DNA of 64,000 nucleotides from Paraburkholderia bannensis NBRC 103871. GTDB lineage: Bacteria; Pseudomonadota; Gammaproteobacteria; Burkholderiales; Burkholderiaceae. Shown here piece by piece: positions 26,424 through 35,680 of this stretch (positions within the stretch are counted from its first letter, which is position 1; the number at the start of each line of letters is the position of its first letter). Location of the stretch: contig NZ_BAYA01000003.1 in the NCBI RefSeq assembly GCF_000685015.1, positions 310,001 through 374,000 of the forward strand, given 5' to 3'. The notes under the pieces were generated by a model, which worked only from the letters and a program-made list of their open reading frames with translations, was not told where the DNA came from and made no database searches. Made by a program: the position numbers and the translations under genes.

Positions 26424-28118
26424 ATGAGCGTCACATTCAAGCCCTATCCCTTCGAGGCGAAGCAGTACGACGCCCGCCTGCCCGAACTCGCCGATGGCCG
26501 CGAAACGCAGCGACACGCGGTCACGATCGTCGGCGGCGGCCCGGTCGGGCTCGCCATTGCGCTGGGCCTTGCGAAGCACGGCGTGCGCTCGGTGCTGATC
26601 GAAGCCGACGAATCGGTATGCCACGGCAGCCGCGCCATCTGCATCTCGCGACGCAGCCTGGAAATCATCGAACGCCTGGGCGCACTCGACGGCTTCCTCG
26701 CCAAAGGCCTGCCGTGGACTGGCGGGCGCAGCTTCTATCGCCGTGACGAAGTCCTGCACTTCACGATGCCGCAGGACGAGAACCAGAAGCTGCCGCCGAT
26801 GGTCAATCTCGCGCAGTACCACATCGAGCAATTCCTGCTTGACGCTGCAGAGCGCCACGCGGATCTCATCGATATTCGTTGGCGCACCAAAGTGAGCGCC
26901 GTGCAGCACGACGCCCAGGGCGCAACGCTCAGGCTTTCGACGCCCGCGGGCGACTATGAAGCGCGAACGGACTGGCTCGTCGCGGCAGACGGCGGACGCA
27001 GCACGGTGCGCGAGGCACTGGGCCTGAAGCTCACGGGCACGAGCTACGAGGGCCGCTACGTGATTGTCGATATCCTGCTCGACAGCGCGCGGCCCACAGA
27101 ACGCCTCGCGTATTTCGATCCGGCGTCGAATCCCGGCTCGACGGTGCTCGTGCACAAGCAGCCCGACAACGTCTGGCGCATCGACTATCAACTGCGCGAC
27201 GGCGAAGACGCAGAGTCCGCTGTGAAGCCCGACAATGTAATGCCGCGCGTGCAAAGCCTGCTCGACATGATGGGCGAGACCGCTGCGTGGTCGCCCATCT
27301 GGATCACGATTTACAAGGCCAATGCGCTGACGCTTGAGCGCTATCGTCATGGGCGCGTGCTGTTCGCGGGCGACGCGGCGCATCTCGTGCCGATCTTCGG
27401 CGTGCGCGGCGCGAACTCCGGTATCGACGACGCCGATAATCTCGCGTGGAAACTCGCGTATGTCATTAACGGACGCGCCAACGAACAACTGCTCGACAGC
27501 TATTCCGACGAGCGCGTATTCGCTGCGCACGAGAACCTCAGCTACGGCACCAAAAGCACCGAATTCATGGCGCCGCCCTCGTTCGCATTCGAACTGATGC
27601 GCACGGCGGTGCTGAGCCTCGCCGCGCGTCATCCCGGCGTGCGTTCATTGATCAACCCGCGCCAGACCTCGGCGATTGCGTACAGGGACTCGCCGCTCAA
27701 CGCGGTTTCCGATCCGCTCGCGAACGGCCCCGCGCCGGGCACGGTGCTACCGGAGTGTCCCATCAGCATCGTCGATGGCGGCGACGTGCGCGCTGGCCAC
27801 GTGACCGACCTGGTCGGCCCGCATTTCACGGCGTTTTATTTCAGCGAAGACGGCACCATCACGCCCGAGCTGGCCGCACTTGAAACCTCCTGCGACACGC
27901 CAATCGCACTGGTGCCGATCGCGCGACAAGCACCCGCCGATACCACCCGGCGAAGCGGCTGGGATCATACAGGCCGCCTGTTTCCAATGTACGGCGCAAC
28001 GGCGCACACGCTCTATCTCGTGCGCCCCGACGGCCACGTGCTTGGCCGCTGGCAAGGCAACGGTGCAAAGCTGGCGCAGCAGGCCAGAGAAGCGCTCGAA
28101 CGCGCACTGCACGCCTGA
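26424..28118 (+). CDS. FAD-dependent aromatic monooxygenase (MhpA-like)
   Basis: This 564-residue class A flavoprotein hydroxylase carries the FAD dinucleotide motif VGGGPVGLAIALGLAKHG near residue 33, the DG motif region WLVAADGGRSTVREALG and the second FAD motif RVLFAGDAAHLVPIFGVRG. A C-terminal thioredoxin-like domain resembles phenol or 3-(3-hydroxyphenyl)propionate hydroxylases. It is therefore expected to hydroxylate a phenolic ring using NAD(P)H and oxygen in the cytosol. Directly downstream (31 bases) is a DUF2783 gene. No ring-cleavage genes adjoin, so the substrate is not fixed. A TTTCCGATCGGAGA near-copy of the window's repeated dyad lies 10 bases before the ATG and may overlap the ribosome binding area. 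Confidence 0.9.
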   Translation: MSVTFKPYPFEAKQYDARLPELADGRETQRHAVTIVGGGPVGLAIALGLAKHGVRSVLIEADESVCHGSRAICISRRSLEIIERLGALDGFLAKGLPWTGGRSFYRRDEVLHFTMPQDENQKLPPMVNLAQYHIEQFLLDAAERHADLIDIRWRTKVSAVQHDAQGATLRLSTPAGDYEARTDWLVAADGGRSTVREALGLKLTGTSYEGRYVIVDILLDSARPTERLAYFDPASNPGSTVLVHKQPDNVWRIDYQLRDGEDAESAVKPDNVMPRVQSLLDMMGETAAWSPIWITIYKANALTLERYRHGRVLFAGDAAHLVPIFGVRGANSGIDDADNLAWKLAYVINGRANEQLLDSYSDERVFAAHENLSYGTKSTEFMAPPSFAFELMRTAVLSLAARHPGVRSLINPRQTSAIAYRDSPLNAVSDPLANGPAPGTVLPECPISIVDGGDVRAGHVTDLVGPHFTAFYFSEDGTITPELAALETSCDTPIALVPIARQAPADTTRRSGWDHTGRLFPMYGATAHTLYLVRPDGHVLGRWQGNGAKLAQQAREALERALHA

Positions 28119-28149
28119 GCACGCTCACCCAACAAAACCGGAGAACACC

Positions 28150-28335
28150 ATGACCGACAGCGAACTCGACGCCGTCTACACGCGGCTCTGCAAGACCATG
28201 ACAAACCTGGGCGAAGCGAACGCACCGCTCTTTCTCGCGCGCTTCGCGCTGCTCGCCGTGCAACGCATCGGCGACGCACAGGCCGCTTTGAACCTGATCG
28301 AAGCAGCCCAGGAAGACATGCAGGCCACGCAGTAA
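28150..28335 (+). CDS. DUF2783 small protein, partner of the monooxygenase
   Basis: This 61-residue helical protein (LDAVYTRLCKTMTNLGEANA, then FLARFALLAVQRIGD) matches the DUF2783 family, which from memory is found next to FAD-dependent aromatic monooxygenases in Burkholderiales. The ATG has CCGGAG 6 bases upstream. It is co-transcribed with the monooxygenase by position (31-base gap). Function unknown; a role as a small subunit or stabiliser of the hydroxylase is inference from the conserved pairing. Confidence 0.85.
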   Translation: MTDSELDAVYTRLCKTMTNLGEANAPLFLARFALLAVQRIGDAQAALNLIEAAQEDMQATQ

Positions 28336-28364
28336 GCCGCACGTTTCCGATCGCCAACTTCCGG

Positions 28365-29126
28365 CTATTTCAGCAGCCGCGCGAGCCGCGAACGATTGCC
28401 GATGCCCAGCTTCTGAAACGACCGGTCGAGATGGGTACGCACGGTCGTATAGGAAATCCCGAGCCGCTCGGCGATTTCCTTGTCTAGCAGCCCTTCAGCG
28501 GCCAGCATCACGACTTCGCGCTCGCGCCGCGTCAGGCGGGCAAGCGGGTCACCCTCCGCCGGTTCTCCCGTCGCGCCAGCAGGCAATGCCTTCGCGAGGC
28601 CCGCCTCGCTGCGCGAGCGCGCCAACGCAGCCGCAAACGCCGGCCTGATCAGGTCGAGCATCGCCAGTTCGTGATCGGAAAAATTCTCGCGGTGCGCACC
28701 GCGCCAGATGCGCAGATCGCCGATGTTGGTGTCGCCGTCCCACGCGAACAGATTCATGCCCCAGTGCAGACCGTCGCGCCGCAGAAAGTCGTTGAACAGC
28801 TCGGTCTGCACAAGTTCGTCGTGCGCGACCACATCGGTCACGCGCACTGCCGTTCGCCGATGCTGGAGGCGCGGCGTGAGTGGATCGCGGTACTGGAAAT
28901 AGCGCTCGTAATCGCCGAGATTGTCGGCGGACATATTGATGGCGACGCGGTTCGTGAACATGCGCTGGGCGTCGTCCCAAACATAGGAACCGAGGAAGTC
29001 CGCGCGCAGCAAGTCGAGCAGGCGCCGACCCACTTCGAGCCGCAACACATCCTCCGGCAAGGTGCGGTCGGCGAGCAGCTTGAAAGCGTCGGCGAGCAAC
29101 GCCAGTTCGCGGCTTGTCAGATACAT
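28365..29126 (-). CDS. LuxR family transcriptional regulator
   Basis: This 253-residue protein has a clear C-terminal LuxR HTH (LTRREREVVMLAAEGLLDKE, then LGISYTTVRTHLDRSFQKLGI quoted in part) from about residue 190. Its N-terminal region is sensor-like and includes VWDDAQRMFTNRVAINMS and LFAWDGDTNIGDLRIWRG. It is convergent with the monooxygenase-DUF2783 pair, 29 bases away. The start is placed at ATG 29126; the frame extends to 29216 with Pro/Arg-rich, unlikely sequence. It could co-regulate the monooxygenase with the LuxR protein at 25410, but the target is not evident. Confidence 0.85.
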   Translation of the reverse strand: MYLTSRELALLADAFKLLADRTLPEDVLRLEVGRRLLDLLRADFLGSYVWDDAQRMFTNRVAINMSADNLGDYERYFQYRDPLTPRLQHRRTAVRVTDVVAHDELVQTELFNDFLRRDGLHWGMNLFAWDGDTNIGDLRIWRGAHRENFSDHELAMLDLIRPAFAAALARSRSEAGLAKALPAGATGEPAEGDPLARLTRREREVVMLAAEGLLDKEIAERLGISYTTVRTHLDRSFQKLGIGNRSRLARLLK

Positions 29127-29582
29127 TCGCGGCGCAAGTGCTCTGCGTTGGAGTGCGATTGACGGGTGACGAGGCAGCCCAGGTGGCGCAATAACGGGGC
29201 CAACGCCCCTGTGCACATGCGGCGGCTGGGCGCCACAACCGCTAAAGCTTATCGAGCGGTTTCGGCGAACTCAAGGCGCCGTGCGCGCACGCAACACGAG
29301 GGAAAATCAGGAGAAGAAAAGAAAATGGGCAGCCGAAGCTGCCCAGTCAAACACACGCCGGCTAGGTGTTCACGTCGCCGGAGATTGCATATTACGCGAT
29401 GCATGCGGCACAGGGATCCTCATTAAAAAGGACAAACGCGCATCTCATGCGAACTTTTCATGCTCGAAGCGCACGCGCACCCTATGCCCAAGGAATTTCA
29501 GGAAAACTCGTACGGCAAATATTTCCCATCGGCAACAAGGTGCGCGCGCAACCGGTAGCATTGACCGGCGATGCTTGTCCGC
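29127..29582. other. Intergenic region between LuxR and ggt genes
   Basis: A 456-base gap with no supported ORF. It contains the ggt terminator (29327-29344) and TTTCCCATCGGCAA near 29523, a weak variant of the repeated dyad. Confidence 0.5.
29327..29344 (-). terminator. Hairpin with U-rich tail downstream of ggt
   Basis: GGGCAGC (29327-29333) and GCTGCCC (29338-29344) pair around a tetraloop. Read on the minus strand, the tail is ATTTTCTTTTC. It lies about 240 bases beyond the ggt stop, giving a long 3' UTR if used. Confidence 0.6.
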
Positions 29583-31313
29583 TTACTGCACCACCCGCGT
29601 CACGCCGCGGCCGCGCGGATCGGCGGCAGCCTCAGGCGTGTCGCCATCGATGCGGATTGCCTGGATATCGCCGTTGAAGTCCTGCCCCTTCAGCACATAA
29701 CCCTTGGCCTCGACTTCCTTCGCCAGGTCGCCGTTGATCGGCTCATACGGCTCCCAGAAGATCGTGTTGGGCGGCAGCAGTTGATGATGGAAACGCATCG
29801 CGCCCACGGCGTCCTTCAACGGCATCTTGAAGTCGTAGATGTTGTTGATGACCTGGAAGATCGACGTGAAGATGCGCGAGCCACCCGGCGTACCGATCAC
29901 GAGCGACACCTTGCCGTCCTTCGTGAGGATGGTCGGCGACATCGAGGACAGCGGGCGCTTCTTCGGCGCGATCGCATTCGCGTCGCTGCCGACCACGCCG
30001 AACATGTTCGGCACGCCCGGCTTTGCGGAGAAGTCGTCCATCTCGTCGTTGAGCACGATGCCCGCGCCCGGCACCACCACGCCCGAACCAAAGTAGCCGT
30101 TGATCGTGTAGGTGTTCGACACCGCATTGCCCCATTTGTCGACCACCGAGAAGTGCGTGGTCTCGGCCTTTTCCGGCATCGAGGTGCCAAGGCCCGCCTG
30201 CACGCTCTTGGTGTCGGAAGGCTTGTCGGGATCGACTTCGGCGGCGCGCTTGGCAATATAGGCGTCGTCGGTCAACTGCGCGACCGGCACCTTGTAGAAG
30301 TCGGGGTCGCCCAGGTATTGCGCGCGATCCGCGAACACGCGTTTTTCGATTTCCGCGATCAAGTGGATGTATTGCGGCGAATTGAGCGGCACGTCCTTGA
30401 ACTGCGGCGCAAGATCGGCCTTCATCTTGAGCAGTTGCACCAGGCCCACGCCGCCCGAGCTCGGGGGCGGCGCGGTGATCACTTCATAGCCGTTCCACTT
30501 CGCTTCGACCGGCTGGCGCCAGACCGCTTTGTACTCCTGCAGATCGCGCTTCGTAATGAGGCCGTGGCCCTTCATCGAGGCCGCGATCAGGTCGGCCGTC
30601 TTGCCATCATAGAAGTCCTTCGCGCCTTGATTGGCGATGCGCGTGAGCACGCTGGCGAGATCGGGCTGCTTGAAGTTCTCGCCCACCTTCATGTTGCCGA
30701 AGTACTGGTCGAAGTTGGTCTTGCCGTCGAATTCCTTCGACGCTTCCTCGCGGCGCTTCGCCAGCAGCTCGTCGACGACAAAGCCGTCGCGCGCGTATTT
30801 GATGGCGGGTTGCAGCACCTGCTTCCACGACAGCTTGCCGAAGCGTTTCTGCGCTTCCCACATGCCCTCGACCGTGCCCGGCACGCCCACGGCGTCGTAA
30901 CCATAAAGGCTCTTGCCGGCGATCACGTTGCCCTGTTCGTCCTGGTACATCGTGCGCGTGGCGGCCAGCGGCGCGCGCTCGCGATAGTCGAGGAAATAAG
31001 GCTTGCCGTTCACATAGAGCGTCATGAAACCGCCGCCGCCGATATTGCCGGCTTCGGGATACGTCACGGCGAGCGAGAAGGCGATGGCAACTGCCGCGTC
31101 GACGGCGTTGCCACCTTCCTTGAAGATCTGTTCGGCGGCATCGGCGGCGTACTTGTCGGCGACGGCAACGGCCGAGGCGTTCAGTACGGCGGGATGTTGT
31201 TGCGTGTCCTTGGCGAAGGCCGGCGTGGCTTCGAGAAAGCCCGCGGACAAAGCGGAGAGTGAAACGAGTGCGAGAGCGGCAGCGGAAATTTTCGTTCTAT
31301 CGACCAGCTTCAT
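29583..31313 (-). CDS. ggt: Gamma-glutamyltransferase
   Basis: This 576-residue periplasmic Ntn-hydrolase cleaves or transfers the gamma-glutamyl group of glutathione and related compounds. A signal peptide covers about residues 1-35 (ending TPAFAKD). The proenzyme self-cleaves before Thr385 in ETTHFSVVDKWGNAVSNTY, giving large and small subunits. The substrate arginine is in LDYRERAP (near residue 111), and the glycine-rich oxyanion segment is PPPSSGGVG near 282-290. Length is typical. It stands alone, with a terminator-like hairpin downstream. It may supply the cell with glutamate and cysteinylglycine from external glutathione. Confidence 0.95.
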   Translation of the reverse strand: MKLVDRTKISAAALALVSLSALSAGFLEATPAFAKDTQQHPAVLNASAVAVADKYAADAAEQIFKEGGNAVDAAVAIAFSLAVTYPEAGNIGGGGFMTLYVNGKPYFLDYRERAPLAATRTMYQDEQGNVIAGKSLYGYDAVGVPGTVEGMWEAQKRFGKLSWKQVLQPAIKYARDGFVVDELLAKRREEASKEFDGKTNFDQYFGNMKVGENFKQPDLASVLTRIANQGAKDFYDGKTADLIAASMKGHGLITKRDLQEYKAVWRQPVEAKWNGYEVITAPPPSSGGVGLVQLLKMKADLAPQFKDVPLNSPQYIHLIAEIEKRVFADRAQYLGDPDFYKVPVAQLTDDAYIAKRAAEVDPDKPSDTKSVQAGLGTSMPEKAETTHFSVVDKWGNAVSNTYTINGYFGSGVVVPGAGIVLNDEMDDFSAKPGVPNMFGVVGSDANAIAPKKRPLSSMSPTILTKDGKVSLVIGTPGGSRIFTSIFQVINNIYDFKMPLKDAVGAMRFHHQLLPPNTIFWEPYEPINGDLAKEVEAKGYVLKGQDFNGDIQAIRIDGDTPEAAADPRGRGVTRVVQ

Positions 31314-31464
31314 TGAGTGACCTCCATGATTCGGTTCATCGTATAACGCGTACTTGCCCAGCTTTCACCAGGCTTGTGACCCAGCCCCAACGCTTATAGC
31401 ACGCACAGAAATCGTTTGCGATCCGGCCATCCTCCGATAGCTCGCAGCGCTTGAATGCCTCCGT

Positions 31465-32868
31465 TCAAGCCGACCCGCGCCGTCCGCGCGCGATCTCGTC
31501 GCCCGCATTGGCGGGCAGCCGCAAGGTGACCGGAATCGACGCCACCGAAAACAGGCCGACCACCAGGAACGCCGGCCAGAAGTCCGACCACACGATCGTC
31601 GAATGGCCTTGTAGCCGATGCGAAACTTGCAGCACGATCCCCGCGATCGTCACGCCCAGGCCCAGCGAGACCTGCTGGATCACGCTCGCCACGCTGGTGG
31701 CGCGGCCAATGTCCTTGCTCGGGATATCGGCGTAAGCCAGCGAATTGAGGCCCGTGAATTGCAGCGAAGGAAAGATGCCGCCCGCCAGCACGATGAACCA
31801 GATGAGCCACACGGGCGTGCCCGGTGAAAACGCGCCGTAGATCGCGATGGCCGCCCCCGCGATCGCTGCGTTCACGACAAGCGTGTTACGAAAGCCGAAG
31901 CGCCCCAGCACGCGCGACACAATCGCCTTCATGAAGATCGAGCCGAACGCCGAGGCACAGGTGATCGCCCCCGATGCAAACGCCGTCATGCCCAGCCCCT
32001 CCTGCAGCGCGAGCGGCAACAGGAACGGCACCGCGCCGAGTCCGATACGAAACAGCGAGCCACCCGCCACGCTCGCGTTGAAACTGGGGATGCGCAGAAA
32101 TTTCAGGTCGAGAACGGGCCGCTCGGCGCGCTGCGCGTAGAACCAGTAAGCCGCCAGCAACACCGCGCCGGTTACGCACATCGTCACGGCTTTCGTATTG
32201 GAAACCAGCTCGCCGCCAACAAGCGACAGTCCCAGCATGAACAGCGACGCGCCGCCTGCCGACAGCAGAAAACCCATCCAGTCGAGCGGCCCCGGATGCT
32301 CCTCGTGCATGTTGGCGATATGCCGGTTCGCGAGCCAGATGCCGAGCACGCCAATCGGAATGTTGACGAAGAAAATCAGCCGCCAGTGCAGATACGTGGT
32401 GATGAACCCGCCGAGCGGCGGCCCCACGACGGGCCCGAGCAGCGCGGGCACGGTCAGGTAGTTGACCGCGCGAATGAAGTCGGATTTCGGCAGCGAACGG
32501 AAAATGATGATGCGCCCGACCGGCACCATCATCGCGCCGCCGATGCCCTGCACGAAGCGCGCGGCCACGAACATTTCGAGCGAGCGCGACGCCGCGCACA
32601 GCAGCGACCCCGTCATGAAAATGCCAATGGCCGTGCGGAACACGTTGCGGGAGCCGAAGCGATCGGCGACCCAGCCGCAGATCGGAATGAATACGCCGAG
32701 GCCGATCACATAACTCGTGACGGCAAGCTTGAGGGTGATGGGATCCTGGCCGAGATCGCGGGCCAGCGCGGGCAGCGAAGTGACGATGACGGTCGCGTCC
32801 ACGTTCTCCATGAACATCGAGCACGCGACAATGAGCGGAACGATGAAAGCGCCGAGGGCTAGTGGCAT
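31465..32868 (-). CDS. DHA2 family MFS drug:H+ exporter, second copy
   Basis: This 467-residue inner-membrane exporter has the same signature set as the protein at 22606-24045: MFMENVDATVIVTSLPALAR, GWVADRFGSRNVF, ARFVQGIGGAMMVPVGR and GPVVGPPLGGFITTYLHWR. The two are clearly paralogues though well diverged. ATG 32868 is chosen; a TTG five codons upstream (32883) is possible. The gene stands alone, with no EmrA-like adaptor. A near-copy of the repeated dyad (TTTCGTATTGGAAAC, 32191-32205) lies inside the coding sequence. Substrate unknown. Confidence 0.9.
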   Translation of the reverse strand: MPLALGAFIVPLIVACSMFMENVDATVIVTSLPALARDLGQDPITLKLAVTSYVIGLGVFIPICGWVADRFGSRNVFRTAIGIFMTGSLLCAASRSLEMFVAARFVQGIGGAMMVPVGRIIIFRSLPKSDFIRAVNYLTVPALLGPVVGPPLGGFITTYLHWRLIFFVNIPIGVLGIWLANRHIANMHEEHPGPLDWMGFLLSAGGASLFMLGLSLVGGELVSNTKAVTMCVTGAVLLAAYWFYAQRAERPVLDLKFLRIPSFNASVAGGSLFRIGLGAVPFLLPLALQEGLGMTAFASGAITCASAFGSIFMKAIVSRVLGRFGFRNTLVVNAAIAGAAIAIYGAFSPGTPVWLIWFIVLAGGIFPSLQFTGLNSLAYADIPSKDIGRATSVASVIQQVSLGLGVTIAGIVLQVSHRLQGHSTIVWSDFWPAFLVVGLFSVASIPVTLRLPANAGDEIARGRRGSA

Positions 32869-32973
32869 GGGCAGGAACGACAATCAGCGCGGCTGATGGC
32901 GTAAAGCTGCCATTATGGCACCGTGTTGCAGAAAGCGGGGACACGGCAACAGATGAAGCGGCGCAACGCAAAC

Positions 32974-33003
32974 AAAAAAGCCACCTGTTGAGGTGGCTTT
33001 TTT
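32974..33003 (-). terminator. Bidirectional terminator at the end of the head-group operon
   Basis: AAAAAAGCCACCT and AGGTGGCTTTTTT form a perfect stem with loop GTTG. On the minus strand it closes the operon that ends at 33031. Confidence 0.92.
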
Positions 33004-33030
33004 ACCCAGCGATGCAGGATCGATGCGCGA

Positions 33031-33810
33031 TTACTCGGCGACCTGCTTCACGCGACTTGCGACCGGCGTGAGTTGCGGCAGCACCTGTTCGGCGGCACGC
33101 GTCACGTCGTTCGGGAAGTCGATTTCGATCCACGGCGCGCCGGTGACGTCGGCCGTTTCGAATTCGGCGCCGCGTTCGAGCAGCAGGTCGCGCAGCGCTT
33201 CTTCGTGCGGCAGGTTCGCGCGGCCCGTATCGACATAGCCTTCGACGATCTGCGCAAAGCGCATTGCGGTCGCTTCATTCAGGCGGAAGAAGCCGACCGA
33301 TTCGCCGATCGTGTCGTATTGCAGGCCCACGGCCAGTTGCTTGCGCAGCTCGACGGGCACGCCGTCGCGCAGGCACAGCTTCACGGGTTCGTCGCCCGCT
33401 TCGAAGTCGCGGTCGATCAGGAGCCGGTTGGCCGGTGCCTCGCCTGCCACGAGCGGCGCGAACACGCGCTCGTCGTAAAGCACGTCCGCGTCCATCAGCA
33501 GCACGTCGCCGCCGCGCGTCATCGCCTCGGCGGTGCGATGCACCGTCAGCACGCTACCCAGATCGAAGCGCGGGTTCAGCACCACTTCGACCTTGTGCGG
33601 CCAGCCAATGCGCTTGAGTTCCGCCTCGACCAGCTCGGGCTGGAAGCCGAGCGCGAGCACGACTTCGGTGACGCCCGCCGATTCGAGCATTTGCAGATGG
33701 CGTTCGAGCAGCGAGACGCCCTCGAATTGCAGCAGACATTTCGGAAACTGTTCTCCAGCGCGTTGCTGAAGGCGCAGGCCGAGGCCTGCCGCGAGAATGA
33801 TGGCGCGCAT
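33031..33810 (-). CDS. Sugar/phosphoalcohol nucleotidyltransferase (NTP_transferase fold)
   Basis: This 259-residue cytosolic protein begins MRAIILAAGLGLRLQ, the NTP-binding loop of the LicC/RmlA-like nucleotidyltransferases, and has FPKCLLQFEGVSLLERHLQ (the conserved PK signature). The metal-binding Asp sits in VLLMDADVLYD. At this length it lacks extra domains, like choline-phosphate or phosphonate cytidylyltransferases, so it probably makes a CDP- (or other NDP-) activated head group. ATG 33810 has AAGGA 10 bases upstream; the frame extends to 33840. It is the last gene of a four-gene operon with a CDP-alcohol phosphatidyltransferase, which would use such a product. The actual substrate is unknown. 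Confidence 0.88.
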   Translation of the reverse strand: MRAIILAAGLGLRLQQRAGEQFPKCLLQFEGVSLLERHLQMLESAGVTEVVLALGFQPELVEAELKRIGWPHKVEVVLNPRFDLGSVLTVHRTAEAMTRGGDVLLMDADVLYDERVFAPLVAGEAPANRLLIDRDFEAGDEPVKLCLRDGVPVELRKQLAVGLQYDTIGESVGFFRLNEATAMRFAQIVEGYVDTGRANLPHEEALRDLLLERGAEFETADVTGAPWIEIDFPNDVTRAAEQVLPQLTPVASRVKQVAE

Positions 33811-33836
33811 GCGCAACGTTCCTTGGGAGAAAAAGG

Positions 33837-34847
33837 TCAATCGGCGACTTCGACAGCGGGGACGCGCGGAGCGCGACGGCGTTGCCAGCTACGTTCGCTG
33901 AAATGCAGATACAGAAGGCCCGGCAAACCGAGCACGATTTCGCGCGCGCGCTTGGTGAGCGAGAGCGCGAGTGCCGCCTCGGGCGGCAGGCCAACGAGCG
34001 GCGCCAGCAGCAGATAACCGCCCTCCTGCACGCCGAGCGAGCCAGGAATGGCAAACGCCGCACCGCGGATCGCCTGGCCGATGCTTTCCAGCAGCAGCGC
34101 GTCGATCCAGCCGACCGGATGGCCGAGGAAATGCAGCGCGAGCCACACTTCCGCCGTGCCGACGAGCCAGCCCGCGAGACTCAGCACGAAGCTGGCCGCG
34201 GCGCGGCCGCGTTCGGTGTAAAGCTCCGTCACGGCGGCGTCGATGGCATCGGCGCGCGTGGCAAGCGACGACCAGTCGCGCTTGCCGAACAGCTTCGCCG
34301 CGATACGCAGCAGGCGGCCAAACAGGCCACGGCGCTGCGCCACGTAAAACAGGGCAATCATGCCGCCGAGCACGACCGTGGCGATCATCGCGGCAAGGCC
34401 GAGATCGCGCGGCGCGCCGTTGGCGGCGTAAGCCGAAAAGAGCGCAATGCCGAACACGGCGAAGACGATCTGCGCGACCGCTTGCAGCGTCGTGCTCACG
34501 GTGATCGCCGCGGCCGCGTCGCGCATGGCCATGCCGCGCTGCGCAAGCTGACGCACCATCGCCACCGGGCCGCCGATCTGGCCGGCCGGCAGCAGGCTGT
34601 TGACCGATTCGCCGCTCCAGCGCGCGAGCAGCGCGTCGCGTTGGTCGACACGCTCGCCTTTGCGGAACATCACCGCGATCGCACCCGCATCGAGCGCGAG
34701 CGGCACGACGTGGAACGCCGCGACGAGCGCGAGGCCCCAGCCGGCGGCCGCCAGCGTGCTCGTTATCGAGCCCAGGCCCTGCCAGGCGAGCAGCGCGATA
34801 AAGAGTGCTGTGCCGATCGACAGCAGCAGGATGGCGACACGACTCAC
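33837..34847 (-). CDS. Flippase-like membrane protein (lysylphosphatidylglycerol synthase TM family)
   Basis: This 336-residue integral membrane protein has about 7-8 hydrophobic segments. Family marks of the LPG_synthase_TM/AglD-like group are SGESVNSLLPAGQIGGPVAM and RGAAFAIPGSLGVQEGGYLL; these match the polytopic half of MprF, without the aminoacyl-transferase half. The start is a GTG whose last bases overlap the preceding stop (GTGA, 4-base overlap), which indicates translational coupling to the oxygenase gene. In the operon its probable role is to translocate the lipid or conjugate made by the neighbouring enzymes; this is inference. Confidence 0.85.
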   Translation of the reverse strand: MSRVAILLLSIGTALFIALLAWQGLGSITSTLAAAGWGLALVAAFHVVPLALDAGAIAVMFRKGERVDQRDALLARWSGESVNSLLPAGQIGGPVAMVRQLAQRGMAMRDAAAAITVSTTLQAVAQIVFAVFGIALFSAYAANGAPRDLGLAAMIATVVLGGMIALFYVAQRRGLFGRLLRIAAKLFGKRDWSSLATRADAIDAAVTELYTERGRAAASFVLSLAGWLVGTAEVWLALHFLGHPVGWIDALLLESIGQAIRGAAFAIPGSLGVQEGGYLLLAPLVGLPPEAALALSLTKRAREIVLGLPGLLYLHFSERSWQRRRAPRVPAVEVAD

Positions 34848-35680
34848 ACCCGCTCTCCGGTCTTGCGCGCGCCGCCCGTCGCGGACTGCAGCGCCTTGCG
34901 GAACACCTGGCGGAAGCCGAAGTACGCAATCGCGTCTTTCATGTTCGAGATGAAACGCCGCCACGGGCGCATGTTCGGGTTGGTCACGTATTCGAACGTG
35001 AGCGAAACCCGTACCTCGCCCTCGCGGCTGGCCGTGACGCGGTGGCGCAGCTTGTCGCCGTCGAACAGCACGAGCGCGCCCGGCGGATATTGCACGGCGC
35101 CGGGTTCGTCGGCCTTGTTCTGGTCGCGCGTGTGCAGTTCGTAATCGAGAATGCACGACGAGTCGTCGATCACGCCCAGCAGCACCGTATAGCGGCGGCC
35201 ATCGTAATAGGACGTGTCGTAGTGCCAGCCGATGTGATCGCCCGCGCGCGTGTAGTAATAGAGCGCGTACGCGTGCGGATCGTCTTCGGGCGAAAGCTGG
35301 AGCTTGTCGCCGGTCATCTTTTCGAGCCAGGCGATCAGCTTCGGCGAGCGGTACAGCTCGGCGATATACGGCTGGAGGCGATCGATCGTGTGGCGGCTGA
35401 CGCTGCCGCCCGCCTTGTGGCCCGGAATGAAATTGCGATTGACCTCGGGCATCAGCGCGTTGGCGGCGTCGATGAGCCGCTGCGTCGCGTCCGCGGGCAG
35501 GAATTCGGAGAGATACAGGAACGAACCCTGATTTACGTACTCGTCGCGCAGACGCGCCGAGTCCAGACCGCCCAGGGCGCGGCCAATCGAGGCGTCGGCC
35601 GTGCCGTTCGCAGCGGCTTCGCCGCCTGCGCCACGCACATTAGCCATTACTGCCTGTTCTTCTTCTGCTTGCACACTCAT
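34844..35680 (-). CDS. 2-oxoglutarate/Fe(II)-dependent oxygenase
   Basis: This 278-residue protein has the double-stranded beta-helix facial triad: HIGWHYDTSYYDG (His-x-Asp) followed by HRVTASREGEVRVSLTFEY (distal His, and Arg for 2-oxoglutarate). This is a prolyl-4-hydroxylase-like or HalA/PhyH-like oxygenase that would hydroxylate a small molecule or lipid head group in the cytosol. ATG 35680 overlaps the upstream stop by ATGA, and its own stop overlaps the next start by GTGA, so the genes are translationally coupled. A longer frame to 35986 runs antisense-like through the upstream gene and is not used. The substrate is unknown. Confidence 0.88.
   Translation of the reverse strand: MSVQAEEEQAVMANVRGAGGEAAANGTADASIGRALGGLDSARLRDEYVNQGSFLYLSEFLPADATQRLIDAANALMPEVNRNFIPGHKAGGSVSRHTIDRLQPYIAELYRSPKLIAWLEKMTGDKLQLSPEDDPHAYALYYYTRAGDHIGWHYDTSYYDGRRYTVLLGVIDDSSCILDYELHTRDQNKADEPGAVQYPPGALVLFDGDKLRHRVTASREGEVRVSLTFEYVTNPNMRPWRRFISNMKDAIAYFGFRQVFRKALQSATGGARKTGERV

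Noticed and set aside
34848..35156. N-terminal extension of the flippase-like gene frame
   Set aside because: It lies entirely over the oxygenase gene in another frame and is Arg-rich; the overlapping GTGA gives a clear coupled start.
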